A DNA stretch of 64,000 bases from assembly GCA_051872335.1 (NCBI GenBank), contig JBJEDT010000045.1, positions 77,139-141,138 of the forward strand, given 5' to 3'. This document shows, in pieces, positions 44,691-54,400 of the stretch. Made by a program: the position numbers and the translations under genes. This DNA is from SUG2458 sp051872335 (GTDB lineage: Bacteria > Bacillota_I > Bacilli_A > RFN20 > CAG-826). Each line of letters opens with the position of its first letter. Position 1 is the stretch's first letter. Below the pieces are notes generated by a model. The model was given only the letters and a program-made list of their open reading frames with translations. It was not told the DNA's origin and ran no database searches.

Positions 44691-46094
44691 TTAACATTTA
44701 CTATACTTTTGATGTATTTTTTTATATTCACTTTGATTATTATCTTTTATTTTTTTTAGTTCAGTGAAAGTAAATTCATTACTACATTTTTTATATAATT
44801 GTTTTAGATCTTCATCACACTTATTCCTACTATTAATGCTATCAACAAGATTAACAATCAAGCAATAAGAATCAAAATTATTAATCTCGATCTTCCCACA
44901 AAAATAAGTAGCTAATATGAATAATCTTTTTTTATAATTACATAAGTTTTCATTATTTGAATATTCATAAAGTTGAACAAAACAATCAGAACCACAAACA
45001 TTTCGTGATATACAATTTTTGCATTTATCAGGATAATCATCAAAGTAAGGATTGTTATTTCCCATTTCTATATCTTTCTTTGTTATTTCTAATTCTTTAT
45101 GATATGAAGCTGGTGCACATGGATAAATATTCCCATCTACTCCTAATGAAAATCTTGCTAATCCAGCATCACATCTTCTATTTAATTTAGCATTAGAAAC
45201 AACTTTTATTATTATCTTTCCAAAAAAATCATCACCATTAATTATCCTTGTTAATAATTCAAAATCATTTTTTAATACTTGTTTAATTAAGTAATCTACA
45301 AATCTTTCATATCCTTGTAATATATAATCAAAATTAAAATTTTCATAAGACATTCGACATGGTCTTATAGCAACTGTTTTAAATACATTAGTCATTTCTA
45401 AATATGCTTTATATATATCTGTATTTTCATCAACAATAGTCATTGATCCACCTACATAATCATTATGTTTAATGTTTAAAACATTATTAAGAACATGTTC
45501 ATACGTTGGTTTATTATTAATATCTATTCTATATTTGTTATGTAATTCTTCATAACCATCTAACGAAACACCAAAAAGAATTCCATTATTTTGTAATAAT
45601 GAAACCATTTTTTTAGATAATAGAATTCCATTTGTTGATAACATTGGAGTTATTTCTTTTCCTATTTCATCACTAAGACTTTGACAATATCTAGCTATTT
45701 CTAGAATTTCTTTTATATATAAAAGTGGTTCACCTGATCCAGCTAAATCGACAAAATATTTATCTGCATTATCCTTTACATGAACTATATAATTAATGAA
45801 TTCCTTAATTTGTTCAACATTAATCTTCTTATTCTGTTTTTTGTCATTAAAGCAATATTTACATCTTAAATTACATGAACTAGTAATGTTTACTCCAATA
45901 ATTACTTTTGAATAATCAAACAATATATGTGGCATTTCAAAGTACTTATTCTTTTCAAAAAACATATCTTTAAATTTTAAATATCTTTTTTCAATCGTAA
46001 CCATTTTCCCATTAGATAAATTATAAAAAACTAAGAATTCACCAAAGTCTATTTTTAAAACATCGTTATAATCTGACAATAACGTTATTTCCAT
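44691..46094 (-). CDS. Radical SAM/SPASM peptide-modifying enzyme
   Basis: 467 residues. The radical SAM core has CNLRCKYCFND (CxxxCxxC, about residue 74), DLAGSGEPLLY (GGEP-like) and LSTNGILLS. The C-terminal SPASM-type region (about 310-400) has CDAG, PCAPAS, CKNCISRNVCGSDC and NLCNY: the cluster of Cys that holds auxiliary Fe-S clusters in RiPP and quinohemoprotein maturases. An AGGTGAG site precedes the ATG, which overlaps the upstream gene by 29 bases. With the adjacent exporter genes this suggests maturation and export of a peptide or protein. I find no clear precursor peptide. Confidence 0.88.
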   Translation of the reverse strand: MEITLLSDYNDVLKIDFGEFLVFYNLSNGKMVTIEKRYLKFKDMFFEKNKYFEMPHILFDYSKVIIGVNITSSCNLRCKYCFNDKKQNKKINVEQIKEFINYIVHVKDNADKYFVDLAGSGEPLLYIKEILEIARYCQSLSDEIGKEITPMLSTNGILLSKKMVSLLQNNGILFGVSLDGYEELHNKYRIDINNKPTYEHVLNNVLNIKHNDYVGGSMTIVDENTDIYKAYLEMTNVFKTVAIRPCRMSYENFNFDYILQGYERFVDYLIKQVLKNDFELLTRIINGDDFFGKIIIKVVSNAKLNRRCDAGLARFSLGVDGNIYPCAPASYHKELEITKKDIEMGNNNPYFDDYPDKCKNCISRNVCGSDCFVQLYEYSNNENLCNYKKRLFILATYFCGKIEINNFDSYCLIVNLVDSINSRNKCDEDLKQLYKKCSNEFTFTELKKIKDNNQSEYKKIHQKYSKC

Positions 46095-46848
46095 TTATCT
46101 CACCTTGAATCTTAAAATAATCATTATAAGAATCTATTATATCTATATATATTTTTGAATAATATTCAGTTCCTTTTAAATTTATAACTTTATATACAAA
46201 AGTTCCATCATCATCTTGATAAACATACTTTTGATTTATATATAATCCTTCTATTGTCATTCCATAACTTATTGTAACTCTAGCAGTAGAGTAACTTAAA
46301 ATTTTACCATTATTAGCAATAGTTAGTTTAATAACATACATACCTTTAACAGTATCAAAATAACAATCTTTTTTAACCATACGTGGATTATCAGCAATGT
46401 ATTTTAATGTAAAAGTAAAGTTATCAAAATTATCTATTTTATAATGAGGCATGTATGAAATTTCAAGATAAGTTTCTTCAAGATTTTCTACTATAACATG
46501 GTCATTATAGATCTCCATAATACGTAAATCATAAGTAACTTTATAATCACCAATACATGAATTCTTTAAAAAGATATCTCCTCCTTTTATTGAATCATTA
46601 GTAATAGGTAAAGAATATTCATTTATTTTAACTTTTGTAACAAATTCATTTTGATAAGGTAAACTATTTAAATATACTTTGTCTCGACTATCATACTCTT
46701 TAAGTAAAACTAATTGTTCATCAATATCTTGAGTTATTATATCTCCGGAAATTTGATCAACTGTTTTATAAAAATCTTTATAGAAAGTAAACAAAGAAGA
46801 AAAACAAATAGTACATATTATATTTAAAACTATAAACACTTTTTTCAT
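46066..46848 (-). CDS. Exported or membrane-anchored protein of the RNA-bracketed cassette, unknown
   Basis: 260 residues. An N-terminal hydrophobic segment (KVFIVLNIICTICFSSLFTFY) is followed by an extracellular domain rich in beta strands (about 50-260) with no motif I recognise. Tightly packed: it starts at the stop of the FtsX gene and overlaps the start of the radical SAM gene. It may be the substrate, a periplasmic partner of the exporter, or an immunity factor. Confidence 0.7.
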   Translation of the reverse strand: MKKVFIVLNIICTICFSSLFTFYKDFYKTVDQISGDIITQDIDEQLVLLKEYDSRDKVYLNSLPYQNEFVTKVKINEYSLPITNDSIKGGDIFLKNSCIGDYKVTYDLRIMEIYNDHVIVENLEETYLEISYMPHYKIDNFDNFTFTLKYIADNPRMVKKDCYFDTVKGMYVIKLTIANNGKILSYSTARVTISYGMTIEGLYINQKYVYQDDDGTFVYKVINLKGTEYYSKIYIDIIDSYNDYFKIQGEINGNNVIVRL

Positions 46849-47958
46849 TTATCTTTCCTCCACTAAAATTGTTGCAATATTGATTCTAGTACCAATTATT
46901 GTAGATATTAAAATAGACAGAAAACAAACAATTAGATATATAGATAAAAAGATTAAAACCATATTAATATTAAATAAGAATAAATTGGTAAAGTATTTTA
47001 AACTTAAGATTAAAGCTATAAATGAAAATACTATTAGATATATAACAAAACCTATAATTGCCCCAACAAGAGAACTTAGTAAACTTGATTTAGAAAAAAG
47101 ATAAATAATATCTGATTTACTAGCTCCAACAGCTCTACGAATACCAATTTCATTGTATCTTTCTCTAATTAAAATAGTTTGGACAATTACTATTGAGATA
47201 AAAGAAATACCAAAAAGCATAACTAAAGAAACCATTGATGAAGAAACAAAATAATTGTAACTAGTTTCTATTAAATTATTTACCTTAAATTCTGACATAA
47301 AGTTTATTTCATTATCAAAAAGTGTAAAGTTCGTGTTTTGTGTATATATTATTGTATTAACACTTATATCTTTAAAAAGAGAAGAAAATGTAGAATGTGG
47401 AATAAACATTTGGATAATGTTTTTATCTATATTTCTTAAAACATCATTATTATCACTTAACACACCTTTTATAAAAAAAGGAGTACCATTAATTTCAATA
47501 TATTGATCATCTTTTAAACCAATTTTTTGAATGTGTGATTCATACATTATTAAAGCATTAGTTTTAGTTATAATATCACTATATTCAAATGATGTACCAT
47601 ATTTTAAACTTGAAAAATTAATAGATTCAGAATAACAACTTGGAAGAGGAAAAGTTTCAAAGTTTGCTTCACAACCTATTACATTTACTTTTAAATTTTC
47701 AAATCTTAAATTAGTCGTAGGATCATTAGAAGAAGTAAAATAGCTTTTATATTCGAAATTAGGAAAGTGATATTCCATAAAGTCTTTATAGTCATCAGTA
47801 TCTAATAATTTATATGTTGAGTAACCTCTAGGATAATTAGAATAATCGATATGTTGAATTTCAGCTTCAATATTACTAACGTTTATAGCTATAGAAGAAA
47901 AGAAAGATATTATTACAGAGAGAATAATAATAAATAAATATCTTTTATTACTTTTCAT
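46849..47958 (-). CDS. FtsX/MacB-type ABC permease
   Basis: 369 residues. One N-terminal helix (about 5-27), an extracellular domain (about 30-235), then three helices (about 240-262, 300-325, 335-360) with RERYNEIGIRRAVGASKSDIIYLF between the first two, the FtsX signature. Pairs with the ATPase whose gene overlaps it by 11 bases. Typical for MacB-like peptide or lipoprotein exporters. Confidence 0.9.
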   Translation of the reverse strand: MKSNKRYLFIIILSVIISFFSSIAINVSNIEAEIQHIDYSNYPRGYSTYKLLDTDDYKDFMEYHFPNFEYKSYFTSSNDPTTNLRFENLKVNVIGCEANFETFPLPSCYSESINFSSLKYGTSFEYSDIITKTNALIMYESHIQKIGLKDDQYIEINGTPFFIKGVLSDNNDVLRNIDKNIIQMFIPHSTFSSLFKDISVNTIIYTQNTNFTLFDNEINFMSEFKVNNLIETSYNYFVSSSMVSLVMLFGISFISIVIVQTILIRERYNEIGIRRAVGASKSDIIYLFSKSSLLSSLVGAIIGFVIYLIVFSFIALILSLKYFTNLFLFNINMVLIFLSIYLIVCFLSILISTIIGTRINIATILVEER

Positions 47959-48607
47959 ATAATAAACCTCCTTTTAATTCAAGAATCATATCGCATTGAT
48001 TAGCTAAGAAACTATCATGAGTAACTATAATAATTAGTTTCTCTTCATTTAAAAATTGCTTGAGTAAAGACATTACACCTAAAGAATTGTCTTTATCTAA
48101 GTTTCCTGTCGGTTCATCACATATAATCAAATGAGGATTATTTATAAAAGACCTTGCTATAGCTATTCTTTGTTTTTCTCCTCCACTAAGGTAATTTACT
48201 TTTTCAGTTAATAAATGCTCTATATTTAACTTTTCTATAATATTTTTGAAATTATCATCATTACAACTATCTTTTTCTTTAGAATAAAGTAGAGGCATTT
48301 TGATGTTCTGTATAACATTCAAACTATCTATTAAATAATAAGATTGAAAAATAAAACCAATATGATTATTACGTAATTCATAATTATCTTTTCTCTTAGA
48401 AATTAATTCATTATTGATGAAAATTTCACCTTCATATTTGTTATCTAATAAACCTAAGATATTTAATAATGTGGTTTTTCCACTACCAGAAGATCCTAGG
48501 ATTGCATATATTTTTCCTGAATTAAAAGAATAACTAATATTATTTAGAATTACCTTTTTACCATGAGATTTTTTTATGTCTTTAAGCACTAAATTTATTT
48601 TATTCAT
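47948..48607 (-). CDS. ABC transporter ATPase (MacB/LolD type)
   Basis: 219 residues from the ATG at 48607. Walker A GSSGSGKTT (about 38), signature LSGGEKQRIAIARSF (about 134), Walker B LIICDEPTGNLD, and H-loop THD are intact. The start overlaps the stop of the MacA-like gene by 8 bases (ATGAATAA), so it is translationally coupled; a longer start at 48655 is less likely. It powers the FtsX permease. Confidence 0.93.
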   Translation of the reverse strand: MNKINLVLKDIKKSHGKKVILNNISYSFNSGKIYAILGSSGSGKTTLLNILGLLDNKYEGEIFINNELISKRKDNYELRNNHIGFIFQSYYLIDSLNVIQNIKMPLLYSKEKDSCNDDNFKNIIEKLNIEHLLTEKVNYLSGGEKQRIAIARSFINNPHLIICDEPTGNLDKDNSLGVMSLLKQFLNEEKLIIIVTHDSFLANQCDMILELKGGLLYEK

Positions 48608-49433
48608 ATAGATATAGAAACATCCCTTTACATAAAGAATTATCTGAAGAAGCAATTAAGGCATAGTCATCGATAAATTCTAATGCTTCTACATAAATAG
48701 GAATATATTGTTCATTTTGCAAGACATAAAACATTTTATGATAAGTTTGATAATTAAATATACTAGCTGGTAAGCATAACATTTTATTATATTCTGCTTC
48801 CTTTACTTCTAAGGTACATTCCATATTTGAGTTTATTAAGTATTTACAATTTTCAGTTTGAAATTTTAACACTATTCGATTTTGTGTTTTAAATAAACTA
48901 TAATCATATCCTTTGAAAACGACTTTTGTTTGAATGTCGTTACATTTTAAAAATATTTCTTCATTTGTTGTATCAAAATTATAATAATCTCTACTATTTA
49001 AACTAAGTTGAATAGAAAATTGATTATAGTTATAAACAATAACTTCATATTTTTCTTCATTTTCTATGACATTTAAACAAAAAGAGTCATATGAAGAAAA
49101 AACATCTTCTCCTAAATATTTACCTAATAAATCTCCTTCACTTATATCATCACCAATAGTAATACTTGTTGTATCTAAAATATATGTGTTATAGATGTTT
49201 GCATTATCTACAACAGTTGCATTATAAGATTGATATTTAATAAAATCTCTTTCTTGAACCATATATCTGCATGATGTAGTTGGTTCAATATAATCATCAT
49301 TATTAGGTATATATTCTTGCCCTTGATCTAAAGGTTTTATTGTATAAATACAAACACAAATTAGTGCTGAAATGTTTATTACAAATAGTAAAACTAAATA
49401 TGTTAATTTTGAAGTAAAAAATTTTTTAAACAT
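48600..49433 (-). CDS. MacA-like membrane-fusion adaptor (HlyD/RND type)
   Basis: 277 residues. An N-terminal anchor helix (about 8-33) is followed by an extracellular domain. ITIGDDISEGDLLGKYLG resembles the lipoyl half-motif, and LPASIFNYQTYHKMFYVLQNEQYIPIYVEAL has the layout of the C-terminal adaptor domain (LPxxAv…VyVv.dg…v.V). The lipoyl and barrel regions are short and diverged. As the first gene of the exporter set it would be the periplasm-side partner of the MacB-like pair. Confidence 0.6.
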   Translation of the reverse strand: MFKKFFTSKLTYLVLLFVINISALICVCIYTIKPLDQGQEYIPNNDDYIEPTTSCRYMVQERDFIKYQSYNATVVDNANIYNTYILDTTSITIGDDISEGDLLGKYLGEDVFSSYDSFCLNVIENEEKYEVIVYNYNQFSIQLSLNSRDYYNFDTTNEEIFLKCNDIQTKVVFKGYDYSLFKTQNRIVLKFQTENCKYLINSNMECTLEVKEAEYNKMLCLPASIFNYQTYHKMFYVLQNEQYIPIYVEALEFIDDYALIASSDNSLCKGMFLYLYE

Positions 49434-49727
49434 AAAATCACATTAATAAACAGATTATTTAATTGTTTATTATTCCTTTCTAAAAACTTTTATAAAATCT
49501 ATTAAAATAAGATTGGCAATTATGATATCTAGAATATATTTCCATTTTCATAATTGCCAAAATAGTATGAATAAATGTTTTAAATACAAACTCTACAAAC
49601 TTTATTAATTTATATAGTAATAGCTATGAAACTAAGAATTAATAATTTATCATTCAGCAATTATTTAAAAGTGATTTATTACTAGAAAACTTAATAAATC
49701 CAATACAAAACTAAATTTATTATTGTT
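49434..49727 (-). other. Spacer with 13-bp inverted repeat between lipoprotein and exporter genes
   Basis: TTGGCAATTATGA (49513-49525) and TCATAATTGCCAA (49548-49560) form a perfect 13-bp stem with a 22-base loop, followed by TCTTATTTTA on the minus strand. It could end the lipoprotein transcript or act as an attenuator before the exporter genes. A 23-codon reading (MKMEIYSRYHNCQSYF…) overlaps it; it has one Cys and no ribosome-binding site, so it is not a credible precursor peptide. Confidence 0.6.
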
Positions 49728-50597
49728 TTAATATCTATTACTATTACTATAGAACATGTTTAATGGAATCATGAATTCATCTCCGTTGTAAACAATATTA
49801 AAGTTAAAATCACATCCAATAGTATCAATATTTCCATTATCAAAATCAAAAGCAATTTCTAGAACTATCCCCCATTTATAATCACTTATATTTACTTCAT
49901 TTGTGTAGTCAATGTATTCTATATCTAAATAATGAAGCAAGTAATTAAAATTATCTGGGACGATGCCATATTTTATACTATTAATAGTTAAATAATCGTT
50001 ATTAATCAATACATCTTTTATCACATACTGATCTGTATCTGCTTTTAATAAATCAGAATTATCAAAGAAAATATAATACTTTTTACTCTTTGGATCTAAT
50101 ATCAAATCGCAATATGGATTCACAACACCAAGATCATAATAGGAAAGAAAACTTATTGGAGAATTTGGCTGATTTTGATATGTCTTATTAAAAGTTAAAT
50201 TAATATCATATCCCATTTTAATAAGGGTATCATTTATTTGATACGTTAGTGATTCAATCTTCATAACTCCTTCAAATTCTTTTAAGCAAGTAATAGTAAT
50301 TTTCAACAAATAATCTATTTCAACTTTTAAGACTTCTTCATTAAAAAGTAAACTAGAGTCTTCATTAATATATTTTAATTCACATGAAAATTCAGTTTCA
50401 TGTAATTGATCTATGAAATCACATAGTTCTTCATTTAATACAATAGAATCATTATCAACGTAAATAGTTTGTCCAATACCAATCGAATAACAGTAATAAT
50501 CATTACAGTTTAATGCATCAATTTGTCGAGGAGGAGATGAACATGATGTTATTACTGATAATAAGGTTAATAAATACTTATATAATTTTTTTATAAT
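49728..50597 (-). CDS. Lipoprotein of the cassette, apparent AUU/AUA start
   Basis: 290 codons. The frame from 50309 extends upstream through a complete signal peptide (KKLYKYLLTLLSVITSC, lipobox with Cys at about 19) and then meets a TGA at 50603-50601. No ATG, GTG or TTG lies between. ATT (50597) or ATA (50594) must start it, 4-7 bases after GGAAGGTG. The protein is exported and lipid-anchored, rich in Asn, Asp and Tyr, with no known domain. It is the promoter-proximal gene of the set, divergent from RNA copy 2. The start could be a sequence error, but AUU starts are known (infC). Confidence 0.65.
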   Translation of the reverse strand: MIKKLYKYLLTLLSVITSCSSPPRQIDALNCNDYYCYSIGIGQTIYVDNDSIVLNEELCDFIDQLHETEFSCELKYINEDSSLLFNEEVLKVEIDYLLKITITCLKEFEGVMKIESLTYQINDTLIKMGYDINLTFNKTYQNQPNSPISFLSYYDLGVVNPYCDLILDPKSKKYYIFFDNSDLLKADTDQYVIKDVLINNDYLTINSIKYGIVPDNFNYLLHYLDIEYIDYTNEVNISDYKWGIVLEIAFDFDNGNIDTIGCDFNFNIVYNGDEFMIPLNMFYSNSNRY

Positions 50598-50769
50598 TAA
50601 TCACCTTCCATTTATGCTTGTTTTAAACAAATCTATGAATCAACTCTTTGCTAGTGATAAGACTATCTTTTTAATAAAATGTCTTCTTACTATAAGTTGC
50701 TATTATGATTAAATCTTATAATTAAGATATGTAAAATTATGTCGAATTATAGATAATGGCAAAAAAAAG
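50598..50769. other. Intergenic region between lipoprotein gene and RNA copy 2
   Basis: AT-rich; it contains the lipoprotein's promoter side. No ORF with a ribosome-binding site. Confidence 0.4.
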
Positions 50770-50817
50770 TGAGGACAATCCGTGTCCTCACACATTTTTT
50801 AAAAATATTTTATAATA
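50770..50817 (+). promoter_or_regulatory. Promoter and dyad of large RNA, copy 2
   Basis: GAGGACA-N5-TGTCCTC (50771-50789), CACAC, a 17-bp spacer and TATAAT (50811-50816). It is the same arrangement as copy 1, and the dyad is extended to a longer perfect stem here. Confidence 0.7.
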
Positions 50818-51353
50818 AAGGAGCATTGGAACCCTGTGTAGACATTTTGCAAATGGCAGGGGCTCGGCCAAGTTTCGGTTTAGTGTGGGATACTATACTA
50901 AATCCAAGACCACTTAGTGGTATCCGGGATTAAAACACCGCTTTGGTTGACGGCGCAATACGCTCTTCGATGTAAACGACCACCCGAATAGGCACGACAA
51001 GAAGCTCTGCAGAAATGCATCTCGCGACTAGATACTAGCTTGAGACCCTAGTGTCTGCGCTCTCAAAGGAAGTGCTCGGCTTGACGGTAAGAAATTACCT
51101 ATAACTATTTTGGTGGGTTCGAGTAGATGAAAGCCGGCAAAAACAAAAAAACCTTAGGTATATTTTTTAAATATTTTTTGATTTTTGCTGAAGCTCGTTG
51201 AAAGTTAGAGGATGATATAGTTCCTCTCGTTGTTCGGTTAATAACCCATTCCAGAAGTAATAGGATCGCTACCTATTGCTCAGCCTGGCGTGAACGTGCG
51301 TGAATAACAAATTAGGGTAAGTATTGTATGGCGAAGGCTGACAATGCTTTTTC
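50818..51353 (+). ncRNA. Large structured noncoding RNA, copy 2 (about 536 nt, family unassigned)
   Basis: Nearly identical to copy 1 along its length. The main differences are a variable AT-rich loop (51140-51180) and scattered single changes that keep pairing: GGTAA-GAAA-TTACC (51086-51099) instead of a GTAA loop, and GTAATAGG/CCTATTGC (51257-51279) instead of GTAGTAGG/CCTATTAC. It ends in the same AGTATTGT/ACAATGCT hairpin plus Ts (51348-51352). It converges with the MMPL gene and is separated from it by a terminator. Confidence 0.85.
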
Positions 51354-51365
51354 TTTTTCAATAAA

Positions 51366-51411
51366 AAAGATATCTTTGTTTTGAAGTTCAAAACTCAGAT
51401 ATCTTTATTTT
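51366..51411. terminator. Intrinsic terminator of MMPL gene
   Basis: AAAGATATCT and AGATATCTTT pair, with T-rich sequence on both sides. It insulates the MMPL gene from RNA copy 2. Confidence 0.8.
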
Positions 51412-54400
51412 TTATTCTTTTTTCTTCTTTTTTCTATATGTTGATTTTAATATTACTTTATCTAAAAGATATAATAATGATGGTAAGAAGAATAAGATTA
51501 ACAATACAGCTGCAATTGCTCCTTTTCCTACTAATAAACCAACACTAGATATTGTTGATTGTGAAGATAAGAAACAAATAACAAATCCACAGACAATTAG
51601 AATTAATCCACTTGTAAATATTGTTGGTAATGATGTTTTAATAGCATCTTCTAATGCTTCTTTCTTTTCCATAATTTCTCTATTTTTAATATATGTAGAG
51701 CTCATTAAAATACCATAGTCAACAGTAGCTCCCATTAATACACATGAAGCAACTATGTAACTCATAAAGAAGACATCACCAGTTAAGAAGTTTGTAGCAA
51801 AAGCAATCCAACAAGCTCCTTGAATTACAAGTACTAAAATAATAGGTAAAGAAGCACTTCTGAAAGTAATTGCTACAATTAGTAAAATTGAAACAATTGT
51901 AACAACAGCAATAATAATTGAATCAACATCAAATGAATCTTTTAAATCTTTTGTCGAAACAGATTCTCCAGCAATGTAAGAATCTTCACCAAAATATTTT
52001 GTTGCTGTTTCTTTTAAATATTTAACAAAGTTTTCAGTGTCTTCACCTTCAGTAGGTAAATCCATTGAAATTAACATACGTGAATAATTTTCACCTTTAA
52101 ATAAATCTTCTGCAGTATTTAAATCTTTATTAGCTGAATCAATTTGGCTTCTCATTTCACTGTCTAATTTCTTAATTAATAATTCATTTGTATCTTTATT
52201 ATCATTAATAAAAGTTAATAAATCTTTTGCTTCAACTTCTTTTAATAAAGGATAATCATTAGCCAACGAATATTTAATATAAACTCCACTAATTAAATCA
52301 GCGTTAATTTCACCACTACTAACTTCAGTATTCATTGATTTTTGTAATTGGTCTAATTTATCATATTGATCATTATAGTTATAAACATTTGTGTCAGATA
52401 AATATGAATTTACTAGTACCATGTCGCTAATTTTTTCATAAATTTCAATGCCAATTTGATTTCTCATATATTCATTATTTTCATATAATGATTTAGCATA
52501 TGATGCGAAGGTATAACCATTTATTACATATTCATCAAAATAATGTAATTGATTAAAATAAAGAATATATATCATTTGAATATCTTCGTTACTGATATTA
52601 ATTTCAGGTATTGTTCCTGTTTGCGAATAAATTACATTTCCCAAAACAGTAGTGAATTGATCAAAAGGATACTTTGCAGTAACATAAGCTAATTCATTGT
52701 TAGCTGCTTGAATTTGATTAATAGATGTTTCGTCAGTTATTTTTCCAACATAGACTAAGAAATTCATTAAATCTAAATATGGAATCGTATCTTGCACTTC
52801 TAAACCTTTTGAAGCAAAGTAACTATTATATAAATAAGTTGCGTCATCATCCGAAATTATTTCTCCATATGTAACATACATATATTGTTGGAAATTAACT
52901 TTTGTCATTGGTGTATTTGCTTGTTGAATACTATCATTAACACCTGTTTGAACACTTCTTAATGATTCTAGAGTAGCTTCATCCATCATATTAGATACTA
53001 ATTCAACATTTTCTCCAGCATAAACAATGAAATCAAGCATTGTATTAAAACAAACTGTATTATCTTCAATAGAATCGTAATAATATAAACCATATAATTG
53101 CTTAATTGAATCTATATCTAAAGAACTAGAAATATCAGCTAAAGGTTCACTATTCAACTTGCTATACAATTGTTCATATGTAACATCTGATTCCAATACA
53201 TCTTGCATTGCAACCATCTTTTTAATTGTATCGATAGATGAATTGTCAACCATATCTTTTACATCTTCATCATTTTCAATTAAATAATCACTATAATTAA
53301 TTAAAGTTGCAAAATCTATTTTAACTTCATCAAAGTTATTATATAGATTGTACATTGTAAGCAACATTTCAGCTTCGTTTCTATTAAGATCTAATTTATT
53401 AACAATTTTGTCGACATCATAATCCTCTAAAGCTGTATTTGTATAGCTTGTATAATTTTGGAAAACATCTTTATCTTCTTTTGTACGGAATTGTTTAATT
53501 TCATTAATAAATGCTTCTTGATTTTCATATGAGCCATTCTCATTTGAAAATATAACCATGAATTGATTATTAGTTCCAAATGTATCAGCAATCTCTTTAT
53601 CTTCCAAAGAAGAAGTTGCATAAACATATGTATTTGTATAGTTTACAACTGCACATCCACAAATTAGTACAAGAAATAAAGGTATAACTACTTTATGACC
53701 TTTATGTGCAAATTTGGAAAAGAACTTTCCATTGAATTTTAAACTCTTCTTATGAGTTTTAACCATTGGTTTATCTAACAATAAAATCATTCCAGGAAGT
53801 AATGTTAATGAAACAATTAATGAAATAACAATACCTTTCATTAAGACAATACCGATATCAAAACCAATTTTATAAGACATAAATAATAAAGCACATAAAC
53901 CTGCTAAAGTAGTTAAACTTGAAGCACTAACTGGTCTTACTACTTCAACAATTGATTTTTTCATTGCTTCATTTTTATCTATTTCAATCTCTTTATTTTT
54001 ACGATATGCATTTAATAAAACAATTGAATAATCGATTGATAAAGCAAGTTGCAAAATGGCTGCGATAGAATTAGTAATATAAGAAACTGATGGGAAAAAG
54101 GCATTAGTTCCTAAATTAATAATAACTCCAACACCAGCTACTAAAAGTAGTACTATAGGTTCTAACCAGCTCTCACTTGTAATTAAAAGTAATCCACTAA
54201 CAAGGCAAATCGAAACTATAACTATGTATACCATTTCACTTGTAATTGATTCTTGTAATCTTTGTTTATCGATTGCAGTGCCACCATAATAAGTCTCATA
54301 ACTTACTAATAACTCTTTAATATCGTTACTAACACTTTTGGCATTTTCACTATAATCATCTCCATCAATGATCAAGATATATAATGCATTATTATCTTTG

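Noticed and set aside
49485..49561. 23-codon ORF overlapping the inverted repeat as a RiPP precursor
   Set aside because: One Cys only, no ribosome-binding site, and the sequence is explained by the hairpin.
44137..51353. RNA repeats as insertion sequences or integrase attachment repeats
   Set aside because: No transposase or terminal repeats; each copy has its own promoter, terminator and folded structure.
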